Notes: generated from the letters alone by a model not told the origin. DNA of 64,000 bases from Rhodosalinus sp041365695 (GCF_041365695.1 NZ_JBGFSJ010000004.1:248001-312000), one strand, 5' to 3'; counted from the first letter of the stretch, positions 43,383 through 51,466 are shown. Made by a program: numbers and translations.

Positions 43383-43430
43383 GACATGCATCTTGATGGC
43401 GGAAGCCCTAGGGCGGGCCGGATGCAATGT

Positions 43431-43447
43431 CGAGGGGAGACCCCTCG
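43431..43447 (+). terminator. Stem-loop terminator after tadC
   Basis: Perfect 7-bp stem CGAGGGG / CCCCTCG with loop AGA, followed by CTTTCC. It closes the flp-to-tadC operon and separates it from the LuxR-cpaA pair. Confidence 0.6.
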
Positions 43448-43514
43448 CTTTCCGACTGGAAACGCAATGTTGCCCAATCGACAGGTTAACGTAGCACCTC
43501 ACAACGTCAACTAT

Positions 43515-43571
43515 TTGTTCACCACCGTTCGAAGCCGGTGGACATGTGTTTTCGTAAACAGGTGTGAACAA
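43515..43571 (+). promoter_or_regulatory. Nested inverted repeats over the start of the LuxR-type gene
   Basis: TTGTTCAC (43515-43522) and GTGAACAA (43564-43571) are perfect 8-bp inverted arms; the second ends one base before the regulator ATG. Inside lie CCACCG/CGGTGG (43522-43527 and 43536-43541, loop containing TTCGAA) and TGTTT-TCGT-AAACA (43547-43560). The cluster of dyads in an AT-richer patch suggests an operator, possibly autoregulatory. Confidence 0.45.
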
Positions 43572-43572
43572 A

Positions 43573-44397
43573 ATGGTAATCAGTTCTTCCCGGCATGTCG
43601 GCACGCTCGAGGCGATCATGGTTTTCGCCACCTGTCTCCGCGGCGAGGCGCCATTCGAAATCGCGCTTCGTGACCTGTGCGTCGCGCTCGGCGCCGAAGC
43701 CGGCCTTCTCAGTCGACGTGGGGCCGGAAAGATGACGTCACAGATCGCCTTCCAAAGCGCGCGCCCGGCCTCTTCCCTGCAAAGGCTGACGCGGGCCTTT
43801 TGCGACAACGTAGTTCCCACAGACCCTTTCCGCATGAAATGCGGCGCCAGCTTTCTGCTGTCACGGATCGGTCCGCCCGACGACGGCAATGCCCATGTGC
43901 TGGACGAGTGGCGGCGGGCAAGCGGAACCCGGGATATTCTTGTCATCTTCCTGGAGATCGAGCGCAGCCACGTCGACCGGCTGGAGCTTCATTTCCGAGC
44001 GCCACTCGAGGGCGAGCGGCTGACCATGCTCGATGATGTCGGCGCGACCCTGTCCCGCGTCTACCGGCAGCGGAGGCCCGGCGTCATCGTCGATGCGCTG
44101 ACCTGCCGGCGCGGCCTTCGGCCAGATGCCGCGTTTACGGAAGACCCACCAGTGCTGTCGGAAGACAACCGTTACGGCCTGACCCGGTCGGAATTCCGCA
44201 TCTGCTACCTTGTCAGCCGCGGGCGTTCCTACAAGGCGCTTCCCGAAGAACTCGGCGTCAGCCCGCATACCGTGCGAGGCCATCTGCGAAACATCTATCA
44301 AAAACTGGAGGTCAGCGATTTCTTCGAACTTTCGCATCGCCTCATCTCGATAGAGGAGCGCCAGACCTCGCATGTCAGCCTGCTCGGGGCGGCCTGA
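43573..44397 (+). CDS. LuxR-family transcriptional regulator (274 aa)
   Basis: DNA-binding regulator with a C-terminal LuxR-type helix-turn-helix at about residues 200-262 (LTRSEFRICYLVSRGRSYK, ELGVSPHTVRGHLRNIYQKL). The N-terminal 190 residues match neither an acyl-homoserine-lactone domain nor a receiver, so its signal is unknown. An in-frame GTG at 43564 is an alternative start; ATG 43573 is preferred. It is 1 bp from the prepilin peptidase gene, placing it in the pilus locus and making that locus its likely target. Confidence 0.82.
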   Translation: MVISSSRHVGTLEAIMVFATCLRGEAPFEIALRDLCVALGAEAGLLSRRGAGKMTSQIAFQSARPASSLQRLTRAFCDNVVPTDPFRMKCGASFLLSRIGPPDDGNAHVLDEWRRASGTRDILVIFLEIERSHVDRLELHFRAPLEGERLTMLDDVGATLSRVYRQRRPGVIVDALTCRRGLRPDAAFTEDPPVLSEDNRYGLTRSEFRICYLVSRGRSYKALPEELGVSPHTVRGHLRNIYQKLEVSDFFELSHRLISIEERQTSHVSLLGAA

Positions 44398-44398
44398 C

Positions 44399-44869
44399 AT
44401 GGACCCGCAGCTTCTGCCCCTGATGCTGGCACTGCCGCTTCTCGTCGCGGTGGCCATGAGCGATCTGCGCAGCCTCCGGATACCCAAGTATCTTGTCGTG
44501 CTCTGCGGGCTGCTGTTCCTGGCGACCGCCTCCGTGCTCGGCAGCGGTGAACTCTTGGCGCGGCTCTTGGCGGCCGGCATCGCTCTGGTGGTGTGTTTCG
44601 CCCTCTTCGCCGCCCGGATCATCGGCGGCGGAGACGCCAAGTTCTTCCCCGTGTTCATCCTGTTCGTTCCCTCGGGTGAGGTTGCGCTCTTCATGCTCAG
44701 CCTTTCGGTCGGCATCGTGGCCTCGGCGATCGCGGTAAGCGCGGCCCGTATCCACGGATCCGAGGAGCGCGCCCCGCAATGGACCGCGCTGCGGAAAAGC
44801 TCCGGCTTTCCCATGGGCGTCGCGTTTCTGGCTGCCGCGCTTGTCTTTCTCTCGCTCGCGCAGGCGTAG
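44399..44869 (+). CDS. cpaA: Prepilin peptidase CpaA/TadV (156 aa)
   Basis: Type IV leader aspartyl peptidase of the short TadV type without the methylase domain. Catalytic aspartates are Asp22 (AMSDLRSLRIP) and Asp79 (GGGDAKFF). About five membrane helices are present. It should cleave both Flp prepilins and the two TadE proteins encoded upstream. It begins directly after the LuxR-type gene, so its level is tied to that regulator. Confidence 0.92.
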   Translation: MDPQLLPLMLALPLLVAVAMSDLRSLRIPKYLVVLCGLLFLATASVLGSGELLARLLAAGIALVVCFALFAARIIGGGDAKFFPVFILFVPSGEVALFMLSLSVGIVASAIAVSAARIHGSEERAPQWTALRKSSGFPMGVAFLAAALVFLSLAQA

Positions 44870-45073
44870 CGCCGCCTCGGCAAGAGACCTGCCCGGTTGC
44901 GGCATGGGGGCGCGCAAAACAGGCTGCGATGCACGTGCGGAGTTCGACCTGGACGCGCCCGCACTGGCGCCCGCGGCCTTCCGGGGCGAACGGGCATACC
45001 GCGCAAACGGGTCGCGCCTTCGGCATAGCGGCGCGGCGAGAACGTATCCGGATTGGACGCTGTAGAGGGGAAG

Positions 45074-45150
45074 TGGCGCACCGGGGAGGATTCGAACCCC
45101 CGACCCCCTGATTCGTAGTCAGGTACTCTATCCAGCTGAGCTACCGGTGC
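45074..45150 (-). tRNA. tRNA-Arg (ACG)
   Basis: A 77-nt cloverleaf with encoded CCA, read on the minus strand. It starts GCACCGG, with D arm GCTCAGCTGGATAGAGT, anticodon stem CTGA/TCAG around loop CTACGAA (anticodon ACG, read as ICG) and T arm GGGGG-TTCGAAT-CCTCC. The acceptor pairs GCACCGG with CCGGTGC. Confidence 0.95.
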
Positions 45151-45203
45151 ACGGGTGGCTGGGATAAAGGGAGGTGCCCGGGGGTGCAAGCGGAAAATCC
45201 CGT

Positions 45204-46589
45204 TCAGCCCCAATCGCCGGTGGGCAGCCGGATGGTGAACCGGGTGCCCTCCGGTCCTGTGCGCGTCAGTTCCAGCGTTCCGCCATGTCCGCGCATCAGT
45301 TCCGCCGCGATCGCGAGGCCGAGGCCCGATCCGCCCTTCCGCGCGCCGCCCTGGAAGGGGCTGAAGAGGTGCTCCTGCGCCTTGGGCGGCAGGCCGGGAC
45401 CGGTGTCGGTGACCGAAATGATCCAGCAATCGTCCTCTTCCCGCGCCGAGACGCAGATCTCTCCGGAACGTCCGGTCCCCGTGATCGCCTGGCGCGCGTT
45501 GCGCACGAGGTTCGCGAGCGTGCGGTGAAGCTGCTCGGGATCTGCGCGCACGGCGAGCGTGGCCGGGATGTCCTCCGAGAAACTGACCTCCTGGCTGTCC
45601 TCCACCGCGAGGCGCTCGCTGTCGATCACGTCCGAGACGACCTCGGCCAGCGGCACGCGGGTCAGCGCGGGCGGCGGCTCCTCGGCCCGCCCGAAGGCAA
45701 GGACGCTTTCGGTAAGGGCCACCGCGCGGCGGATCGAATTCACCAGCTTCGGTGCCATGCGGCGCACCATCGGATCCTCGCTGCCCCCGATGCGGTCGGT
45801 GAAAAGCTGTGCGGAGGTCAGGATGTTGCGCAGGTCGTGGCTGATCTTGGCCACCGCCTCGCCGAGCCGCGCCAGGCGGTCCTTCTGGCGCAGTGCGTGG
45901 GTCAGCTCCGTCTGCATCCGTGCGAGCGCGTCCTCGGCCTCGCGCAGCTCGCGCACGCCGTTGCCGGGACGGATGATGCGGTTGGCGTCCTCCGGTGCCG
46001 CCGCGTAGCGGCGCATGTGCCCCACGAGACGCTCGATCGGCTTCACGAGGATCGCGCGGACGGCGAGGAACAGCAGCCCGGCTGTGACGAACGAGATCAC
46101 CGCCGAGAGCAGGAGGATGCGCAGGCCGTAGTCGATCATCGCCGCGCGAAGCGGCGCGGTGAGCATGGTCACCTCGATCAGCTGCCCCGCCTCGCGCAGC
46201 GGCGCGCCGATCACCCGGATGACGCGTTCCTCCGGGTCCGCGAGCCGCGCCAGCGCGTCACGGATCAGCACGAGGGGCGAGGGATCGCGCAGATCGTAGG
46301 TGGCCGCGACCGGCGCCGGGACCGGGGAGGAAAGCGCGAGCTGCCGCGCCTCGTCGCGGCGCAGGACCACGTTCAGCACCCCGGCATTCTCCAGCAGCTC
46401 GACCTCGAGCTCCGGGTCGATCATGTCGTCGGCCAGCAGTGCGAGCGATGCGATCTGCGCCCGCTCCAGCCGGGCGAGCAGGTAGTCCTCGCGGAAGCGC
46501 GCCACCGAGGGCACGAAGATCAGCACCTCCGCGATCATCACGAAGACGACGGTGAGGATCAGGAAGCGTCCCGAAAGAGAGCTGAGCAT
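45204..46589 (-). CDS. Sensor histidine kinase (461 aa)
   Basis: Membrane-bound histidine kinase. Helices at residues 8-27 and 157-178 enclose a periplasmic sensor domain of about 130 residues. A HAMP-like linker follows, then a HisKA domain with the phosphoacceptor His251 in KISHDLRN, the N box NLVRNARQAI, and the G boxes DTGPGLPP and GSGLGLAIA. No response regulator lies next to it, so it is an orphan here. It is the last gene of the TVP38-reductase-kinase operon, 20 bp after the reductase. Confidence 0.88.
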   Translation of the reverse strand: MLSSLSGRFLILTVVFVMIAEVLIFVPSVARFREDYLLARLERAQIASLALLADDMIDPELEVELLENAGVLNVVLRRDEARQLALSSPVPAPVAATYDLRDPSPLVLIRDALARLADPEERVIRVIGAPLREAGQLIEVTMLTAPLRAAMIDYGLRILLLSAVISFVTAGLLFLAVRAILVKPIERLVGHMRRYAAAPEDANRIIRPGNGVRELREAEDALARMQTELTHALRQKDRLARLGEAVAKISHDLRNILTSAQLFTDRIGGSEDPMVRRMAPKLVNSIRRAVALTESVLAFGRAEEPPPALTRVPLAEVVSDVIDSERLAVEDSQEVSFSEDIPATLAVRADPEQLHRTLANLVRNARQAITGTGRSGEICVSAREEDDCWIISVTDTGPGLPPKAQEHLFSPFQGGARKGGSGLGLAIAAELMRGHGGTLELTRTGPEGTRFTIRLPTGDWG

Positions 46590-46609
46590 GGCCGTCCCGT
46601 CGAGGGGCG

Positions 46610-48028
46610 TCAGGGCAGGAAACGCTGCACCATGCCCACGACGCGTTTCAGCAGAGGATTATCAAAGAGCTTCGGAGAGAAATAGGCCCCGGCCGCCCGC
46701 TTCGAGATTTCCCCTACCGTCGGATAGGGTGAAACCATCGCGGTGACGGACTTCATCGACACCCCGTTCGCGAGGACGAGCGCCCAGAGATTGATGTGTT
46801 CGCCGGCCTGGTGTCCGGCGATGGTGACGCCGACGGGCTTGCCGCGCGCGACCATCACCTTGATGAATCCCTCGGGCTTGCGTTCGGCGAGGGCGCGGTC
46901 GTTGCCGGAATAGTCGAACCGCGCCACCTCAAGGCGCGCGCCATGCGCGTCGCGCGCTTCCGCCTCCGTCAGGCCGATCTGCGCAAGCTCGGGCGCGGTG
47001 TAGGTCACGCGGGGGATGTGGTCGGTGCGCGCGCGGGCCGGCAGCCCCAGAAGCGCCTGACGGATCACGATGCCGGCGTGGTAGCCCGCGAGATGGGTGA
47101 ACTGCAGCCCGCCCGCCGCGTCGCCGATGGCGAAGACGCGGCGGTTCGTGGTGCGAAGCCGCCCGTCCACCCTGACCCCGGTGCGGGTGGTCTCGATCCC
47201 GGCCGCGCCCAGGTTCAACGTGTCGGTGTTGGCGCGCCGCCCCACGGCGACGAGAAGGTGGCTGCCTTCAAAGACGCGTCCATCCTCTGCGACCACCTCG
47301 ATGGCCCCGTCGCTGCCGCGCACCTCCGCGGCCGGCGCGTTCTCCTCGATCGCGACGCCTTCCGCGCGCAGACGGTCGAGGATCAGCGCCGCGGCCTCGG
47401 GGTCTTCGCGGCCCAGCGCGCGGGCGCCCTCGATCACCGTCACCCCGGATCCGAGGCGGCGGTGGGCCTGCGCCATCTCGATGCCGATCGGGCCGCCGCC
47501 AATGACGATGAGGTGCCGCGGACACTCGCGCAGGTCCCACAGCGTCTCGTTGGTCAGATGGGGCACCTCCGCGAGGCCGGGGATCGGCGGGACGAGCGGC
47601 GAGGACCCGGTGGCGAGAACGATACGCCGGGCGCGGATCACGTGCTCGCCCGCCTCCACCTCGCGGGGCGACCGGAAGCGCGCCCATGCGCGGATCACGC
47701 GCACGCCCAGATCCTCGAACCGCGCCTGGCTGTCATGCGGCGCGATCCGCGCGATCACCTCCTGCACGCCCGCCATCGCCGCGGCGTAATCCGGATCCGC
47801 CGCGCCCGGCGTCACGCCCGGCGCGGCGGGATGGGCGATCGCGTGGGCCGCCTTGGCCGAGGCGATGAGCGACTTCGAAGGGACGCAGCCGTAGTTGAGG
47901 CAGTCGCCGCCCATCTCGCCGCCCTCGACCAGCGTGACGTCGGCCCCCATCTGGACGGCGCCCGCGGCCACCGAGAGCCCGCCAGAGCCCGCGCCGATGA
48001 CGAGAAGATCAGTGCTGATCACGGCCAT
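46610..48028 (-). CDS. Pyridine nucleotide-disulfide oxidoreductase, MerA/Lpd-like (472 aa)
   Basis: FAD-dependent dithiol oxidoreductase. FAD motif IGAGSGG is at 11-17 and the redox-active disulfide CLNYGCVPSK puts cysteines at 43 and 48. The NAD(P) motif is VIGGGPIGIEMA and the second FAD loop is VFAIGDAAGG. At the C-terminus the Lpd active-site His is replaced: the segment reads SPYPTVGE where dihydrolipoamide dehydrogenases have H-P-T-x-x-E. Neither the MerA heavy-metal domain nor the terminal Cys pair is present. The substrate is unknown. It starts 3 bp after the TVP38 gene stop, a pairing seen repeatedly in proteobacteria. Confidence 0.87.
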   Translation of the reverse strand: MAVISTDLLVIGAGSGGLSVAAGAVQMGADVTLVEGGEMGGDCLNYGCVPSKSLIASAKAAHAIAHPAAPGVTPGAADPDYAAAMAGVQEVIARIAPHDSQARFEDLGVRVIRAWARFRSPREVEAGEHVIRARRIVLATGSSPLVPPIPGLAEVPHLTNETLWDLRECPRHLIVIGGGPIGIEMAQAHRRLGSGVTVIEGARALGREDPEAAALILDRLRAEGVAIEENAPAAEVRGSDGAIEVVAEDGRVFEGSHLLVAVGRRANTDTLNLGAAGIETTRTGVRVDGRLRTTNRRVFAIGDAAGGLQFTHLAGYHAGIVIRQALLGLPARARTDHIPRVTYTAPELAQIGLTEAEARDAHGARLEVARFDYSGNDRALAERKPEGFIKVMVARGKPVGVTIAGHQAGEHINLWALVLANGVSMKSVTAMVSPYPTVGEISKRAAGAYFSPKLFDNPLLKRVVGMVQRFLP

Positions 48029-48031
48029 GAC

Positions 48032-48757
48032 TCAGATCCCCTTCCGGCCGCGCACGGCCTTGAGCAGCATCGGCAGCGCCGAAAGCGCCGCGAGCCCGAG
48101 AATCGGCAAGAGCACCCGGGGCTCGAAGATGATGCCCAGATCGGGGCGCTCGCCCCGGGCGAAGACCTCGCCCAGCCCCGCGCCGACCGAAGTGTAGACC
48201 ACCGCCCCAGGAATGATTCCCAGAAACGTGGTGATGACGAAGCGCCGGAGCGGCACGTCGAGGAAGGCGGGCACGATGTTGGCCAGGAAGAACGGCACCG
48301 CCGGCACGAGGCGGATGAGAAACAGCATCGACCACTGGTTCTCGTCCAGCCCGGCCTTGATGCGCCGCACCAGCCCCTCGGAGGCGTTGAGCCGCGCGGC
48401 GAAGCGTTCCCCAAGCCCCCAGCGCGCGGCGAGGAAGATCAGCGTGGCGCCGATGGTGGCGCCCAGCACGTTGAAGAGCGCCCCGGGGAAGGTCCCGTAA
48501 AGGAACCCGCCGGTCAGCGTGGCCACCGTCGCGCCCGGCAGCGAAAAGGCCACGATGGCGACGTAGGACAGCAGGAAAAGGCCCAGCACGGCCCAGTAAT
48601 GGCTGTCGCGATAGGCCAGAAGCGCCTCGCGGTGCCGGGCGAGCGCATCGAAGTCCAGGACGTCGCGGAACGCCACCGCGCCGATCACGGCCACGATGAG
48701 AATGGCGATGAGCGGAAGACGGCGGACGAGGCCGCCACGCTGGCTGGGTGTCGTCAT
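48032..48757 (-). CDS. TVP38/TMEM64 (VTT-domain) membrane protein (241 aa)
   Basis: DedA-superfamily inner-membrane protein. The VTT core is visible as FSLPGATVATLTGGFLYGT near residues 77-95 and IRLVPAVPFFLANIVPAFL near 146-164, with about six hydrophobic helices. Related proteins act in lipid scrambling or membrane homeostasis. ATG 48757 is preferred over an in-frame TTG ten codons upstream. It heads the operon with the reductase and the histidine kinase. Confidence 0.85.
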   Translation of the reverse strand: MTTPSQRGGLVRRLPLIAILIVAVIGAVAFRDVLDFDALARHREALLAYRDSHYWAVLGLFLLSYVAIVAFSLPGATVATLTGGFLYGTFPGALFNVLGATIGATLIFLAARWGLGERFAARLNASEGLVRRIKAGLDENQWSMLFLIRLVPAVPFFLANIVPAFLDVPLRRFVITTFLGIIPGAVVYTSVGAGLGEVFARGERPDLGIIFEPRVLLPILGLAALSALPMLLKAVRGRKGI

Positions 48758-48859
48758 TTCACTCACTCGGGCGGGCCTTTCGGGCAAGGGCGTGTTACCC
48801 GGCCAACATGAGGCACGGACGCGGCGCGCGACAGGGGCTTCACGCGCGCTTGAACCAAG

Positions 48860-48878
48860 GTGGCGGCCAGGCCGCCAC
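48860..48878 (-). terminator. Palindrome upstream of rpmH
   Basis: GTGGCGGCC-A-GGCCGCCAC, 9-bp arms around a single base. It can fold as an 8-bp hairpin. With the neighbouring hairpin at 48899-48919 it occupies the spacer between the divergent TVP38 and rpmH units. It may shield against transcription from outside; strand is uncertain. Confidence 0.35.
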
Positions 48879-48898
48879 GCGGCCGGACCTGAAACATG

Positions 48899-48919
48899 GC
48901 GGCGGCCGAAAGCCGCCGC
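48899..48919 (+). terminator. GC-rich stem-loop upstream of rpmH
   Basis: Perfect 8-bp stem GCGGCGGC / GCCGCCGC with loop CGAAA, 40 bp before the rpmH -35 hexamer. No gene ends nearby on the plus strand, so a structural or regulatory role is as likely as termination. Confidence 0.35.
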
Positions 48920-48959
48920 GTGATACGCTGTTTGTTACAAGGCCCCCCGGCTTTGACGT

Positions 48960-48988
48960 TTGACAGGCACGGCACGCGTCGGTAAAGG
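48960..48988 (+). promoter_or_regulatory. rpmH promoter
   Basis: TTGACA (48960-48965) is a perfect -35; TAAAGG (48983-48988) stands 17 bp further as -10 with three of six matches. Strong -35 with weak -10 is common in alphaproteobacterial housekeeping promoters. It lies 65 bp before the rpmH ATG. Confidence 0.5.
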
Positions 48989-49053
48989 GCGGGCTTCGAC
49001 ATTCCATGCAGGCCCGGCGCGCGCCCCGCCTGCGCGAGGACGGAGAGAGCGCG

Positions 49054-49188
49054 ATGAAACGCACGTATCAACCCTCGAACCTGGTCCGCAAGCGGCGCCA
49101 CGGGTTCCGGTCGCGGATGGCCACGAAGGCCGGCCGCAAGATCGTCAATGCCCGGCGCGCACGCGGCCGGAAGAAGCTGACCGCCTGA
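49054..49188 (+). CDS. rpmH: 50S ribosomal protein L34 (44 aa)
   Basis: Smallest large-subunit ribosomal protein. The sequence MKRTYQPSNLVRKRRHGF is the universal L34 N-terminus and the protein ends RGRKKLTA. Length is exactly typical. GGAGAG lies 7 bp before the ATG. It is followed by rnpA after 20 bp, the conserved bacterial order. Confidence 0.98.
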   Translation: MKRTYQPSNLVRKRRHGFRSRMATKAGRKIVNARRARGRKKLTA

Positions 49189-49208
49189 ACGGCGCGGCCG
49201 GGCGTGGC

Positions 49209-49619
49209 ATGACCCCGCCGGAGGCCCCCCTGCACGGCCTGACGACTGGCACCCGAGGGGCGGCGGCCTTGTCCACGCGTATGGAAGGGCTGACGAAGCG
49301 CGCCCAGTTCCTGGCCTGCGCCAAGGCCCGACGTCAGGCCATGCCCGGCATGCTGGTCCAGGCCCGCGACCGGCACGACGGGCGAGACGCGATCGGTTGG
49401 GGCGTCACCTGCTCCAGGAAGATCGGCAACGCCGTCACCCGCAACCGCGCCAAGCGCCGGCTGCGCGCCGTGGCGCGCGAGGTGCTGGCCGACGCGGGCC
49501 GCCCCGGCTGGGATTACGTGCTCGTCGGTCGCCCCGACGTCACCGTCGCGCGCCCGTTCCCCGATCTCCTCGACGACCTGCGCTCCGCGCTGTCGCGGCT
49601 TCACGGGCGCCGCGGATGA
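49209..49619 (+). CDS. rnpA: RNase P protein component (136 aa)
   Basis: Basic protein subunit of RNase P, which matures tRNA 5' ends. The RNR motif is KIGNAVTRNRAKRRLR near residues 73-88. The N-terminal 25 residues before EGLTKRAQFL are a non-conserved extension, so a start at the internal ATG near 49281 is possible. The gene lies between rpmH and yidD, and its stop overlaps the yidD start. Confidence 0.94.
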   Translation: MTPPEAPLHGLTTGTRGAAALSTRMEGLTKRAQFLACAKARRQAMPGMLVQARDRHDGRDAIGWGVTCSRKIGNAVTRNRAKRRLRAVAREVLADAGRPGWDYVLVGRPDVTVARPFPDLLDDLRSALSRLHGRRG

Positions 49620-49849
49620 GCCCGCTGGCGCGCATCGTCGCCCTGCCGGTCCGGGCCTATCGGCTGATCTTCTCGCCCTGGGTGGGCTTCAACTGCCGCT
49701 ACCATCCGACCTGCTCGGCCTACGCGCTCGAGGCGCTCGAGCGGCACGGGGCGTTTCGGGGCACATGGCTCGCCGCACGGCGGATCGGGCGCTGCCACCC
49801 CTGGGGCGGACAGGGCGTGGACCCGGTCCCCGACCCCAAGGAGCGCTGA
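49616..49849 (+). CDS. yidD: Membrane protein insertion efficiency factor YidD (77 aa)
   Basis: Small amphipathic inner-membrane-associated protein that assists YidC. It shows the family signature YRLIFSPWVGFNCRYHPTCS near residues 15-34 and a second cysteine motif IGRCHPWGGQGVDPVP. Three cysteines are conserved. Its ATG overlaps the rnpA stop. YidC itself is 3.4 kb downstream, separated by an insertion of unrelated genes. Confidence 0.95.
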   Translation: MSPLARIVALPVRAYRLIFSPWVGFNCRYHPTCSAYALEALERHGAFRGTWLAARRIGRCHPWGGQGVDPVPDPKER

Positions 49850-49941
49850 GGCCCGAAGCGGATACCGGCTCGCGGCGGCCCCGACGGCGGGCACGCGCCA
49901 CGACACCGCGAATTTGCCGATGTCGCTATGCGCCGGGCCTC

Positions 49942-50481
49942 TCAGCGGCGTTTTTCGAAGGTGATGACGACCTGACCGATCGGCACGCCGAAACGCCGCA
50001 TGTAGGCGATGTTGAGAAGCCGGTCCTCGCTCAGAAGCCACATCCAGTCGTCGAAACTCACGCGGAGCGTCTCGGCATCGCCGTTCGCGCCCGGGACCGG
50101 CAGGTCGATGGTGTAGCGCCAGTTGAAGGTATCGCCCCGCTCCTCGCCGAGCGCCGCACCGATCACGCCGGGCGCCGTGCCGCGCCAGGTCTGCGGCCCG
50201 GTCTTGACCAGATCCCAGACGCGACGCTCGGTGGAACCGTCCTCGTAGACGAAATCCTCCACCAGCGTCAGCGTCCGGCCGTCCCAGCGCCCGTCGATCT
50301 CGACCTCGAAACGGCGGCGCACCGTGCCGAACACGTCCTGGAATTGCCCGTAGGCCACCAGTTCGCCGTCGAAGAACCGCTCGAGGTCGAGCGCACGGTC
50401 GCTGAGCTTCGGGTCTTCGAGAGACGGACGCCCGGCGCAAGCGGCGAGGAGAAACAACGAGATCAGGGCAAGAAGGCGCAT
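49942..50481 (-). CDS. DUF3833-type lipoprotein (179 aa)
   Basis: Exported lipoprotein with signal MRLLALISLFLLAAC and lipobox LAAC (Cys15). The mature part matches the DUF3833 family in pattern: LERFFDGELVAYGQFQD, followed by a beta-rich domain ending VPIGQVVITFEKR. Function unknown. The longer open frame upstream is rejected because it would place the signal peptide internally. It diverges from ttcA. Confidence 0.85.
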   Translation of the reverse strand: MRLLALISLFLLAACAGRPSLEDPKLSDRALDLERFFDGELVAYGQFQDVFGTVRRRFEVEIDGRWDGRTLTLVEDFVYEDGSTERRVWDLVKTGPQTWRGTAPGVIGAALGEERGDTFNWRYTIDLPVPGANGDAETLRVSFDDWMWLLSEDRLLNIAYMRRFGVPIGQVVITFEKRR

Positions 50482-50599
50482 GGTCGCTCCGCAGGGCTGG
50501 GCTTCCTCGCGGAACATAGCGGGCTGGAAGGCGGCGGCGAGGCCACGTCGCCCGCATCCGGCGCTAGGCAGAGGGCGCGAGATCGGGTAATCGGCAGGC

Positions 50600-51466
50600 A
50601 TGAAGGACACCGCCGACGACATCCACCCGCTTTTCGCGGGCGCACCGCAGAGCACCGAGTTCCGCAAGCTGCGCAAGCGCATCGTGCGCCAGGCGCGCGA
50701 GGCCGTCGAACAATACGGCATGGTCGAGCGCGGCGCGCGCTGGCTCGTCTGCCTGTCGGGGGGCAAGGACAGCTACACGCTGCTCGCCGCGCTCACCGAA
50801 CTGCAATGGCGGGGGCTGTTGCCGGTGGATCTGCTGGCCTGCAACCTCGACCAGGGCCAGCCGAACTTTCCGGCCACGGTGCTGCCCGCCTTTCTCGAGC
50901 GGATGGGCGTGCCGCACCGGATCGAGTATCAGGACACCTATTCGATCGTGACCGACAAGGTGCCGGAGGGCCGGACCTTCTGCGCGCTCTGTTCCCGGCT
51001 CCGGCGCGGGCACCTCTACCGCATCGCGCGGGAGGAGGGATGCTCTGCGGTGGTGCTCGGCCACCACCGCGACGACATCCTCGAGACCTTCTTCATGAAC
51101 CTCTTCCATGGCGGGCGCCTCGCCACCATGCCGCCCAAGCTGGTGAACGAGGAGGGCGACCTTTTCGTCTACCGCCCGCTCGCCCATGTGGCCGAGGCGG
51201 ACTGCGACCGCTTCGCGCGCGCGATGGATTACCCGATCATTCCCTGCGACCTCTGCGGCAGCCAGGACGGCCTTCAGCGGATGCAGGTGAAGGCGCTTCT
51301 GGACGGCTGGGAAAAGAACAGCCCCGGCCGCCGGCAGGTGATGTTCCGGGCGCTGATGAACGCGCGGCCCTCGCATCTTCTTGACCCGCGGCTCTTCGAC
51401 TTCGCCGCGCTCGAGCGGCGCGGCCCGGCCGGGGAGGAGCCCGGGGAAATTCCCGTCCTGCGTTAA
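50600..51466 (+). CDS. ttcA: tRNA 2-thiocytidine synthetase TtcA (288 aa)
   Basis: Iron-sulfur enzyme that thiolates cytidine 32 of certain tRNAs. The PP-loop SGGKDS lies at residues 53-58, and the two CxxC motifs needed for the cluster are FCALCSR (Cys128, Cys131) and PCDLCG (Cys216, Cys219). Length is typical for the short TtcA group. It lies in the insertion between yidD and yidC. Confidence 0.95.
   Translation: MKDTADDIHPLFAGAPQSTEFRKLRKRIVRQAREAVEQYGMVERGARWLVCLSGGKDSYTLLAALTELQWRGLLPVDLLACNLDQGQPNFPATVLPAFLERMGVPHRIEYQDTYSIVTDKVPEGRTFCALCSRLRRGHLYRIAREEGCSAVVLGHHRDDILETFFMNLFHGGRLATMPPKLVNEEGDLFVYRPLAHVAEADCDRFARAMDYPIIPCDLCGSQDGLQRMQVKALLDGWEKNSPGRRQVMFRALMNARPSHLLDPRLFDFAALERRGPAGEEPGEIPVLR

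Noticed and set aside
46610..48028. Mercuric reductase or a mercury-resistance operon
   Set aside because: No heavy-metal domain, no terminal cysteine pair and no merR, merT or merP gene nearby.
48758..48787. TTG start ten codons upstream in the TVP38 gene
   Set aside because: ATG 48757 is the more usual start and directly precedes the conserved N-terminal helix.
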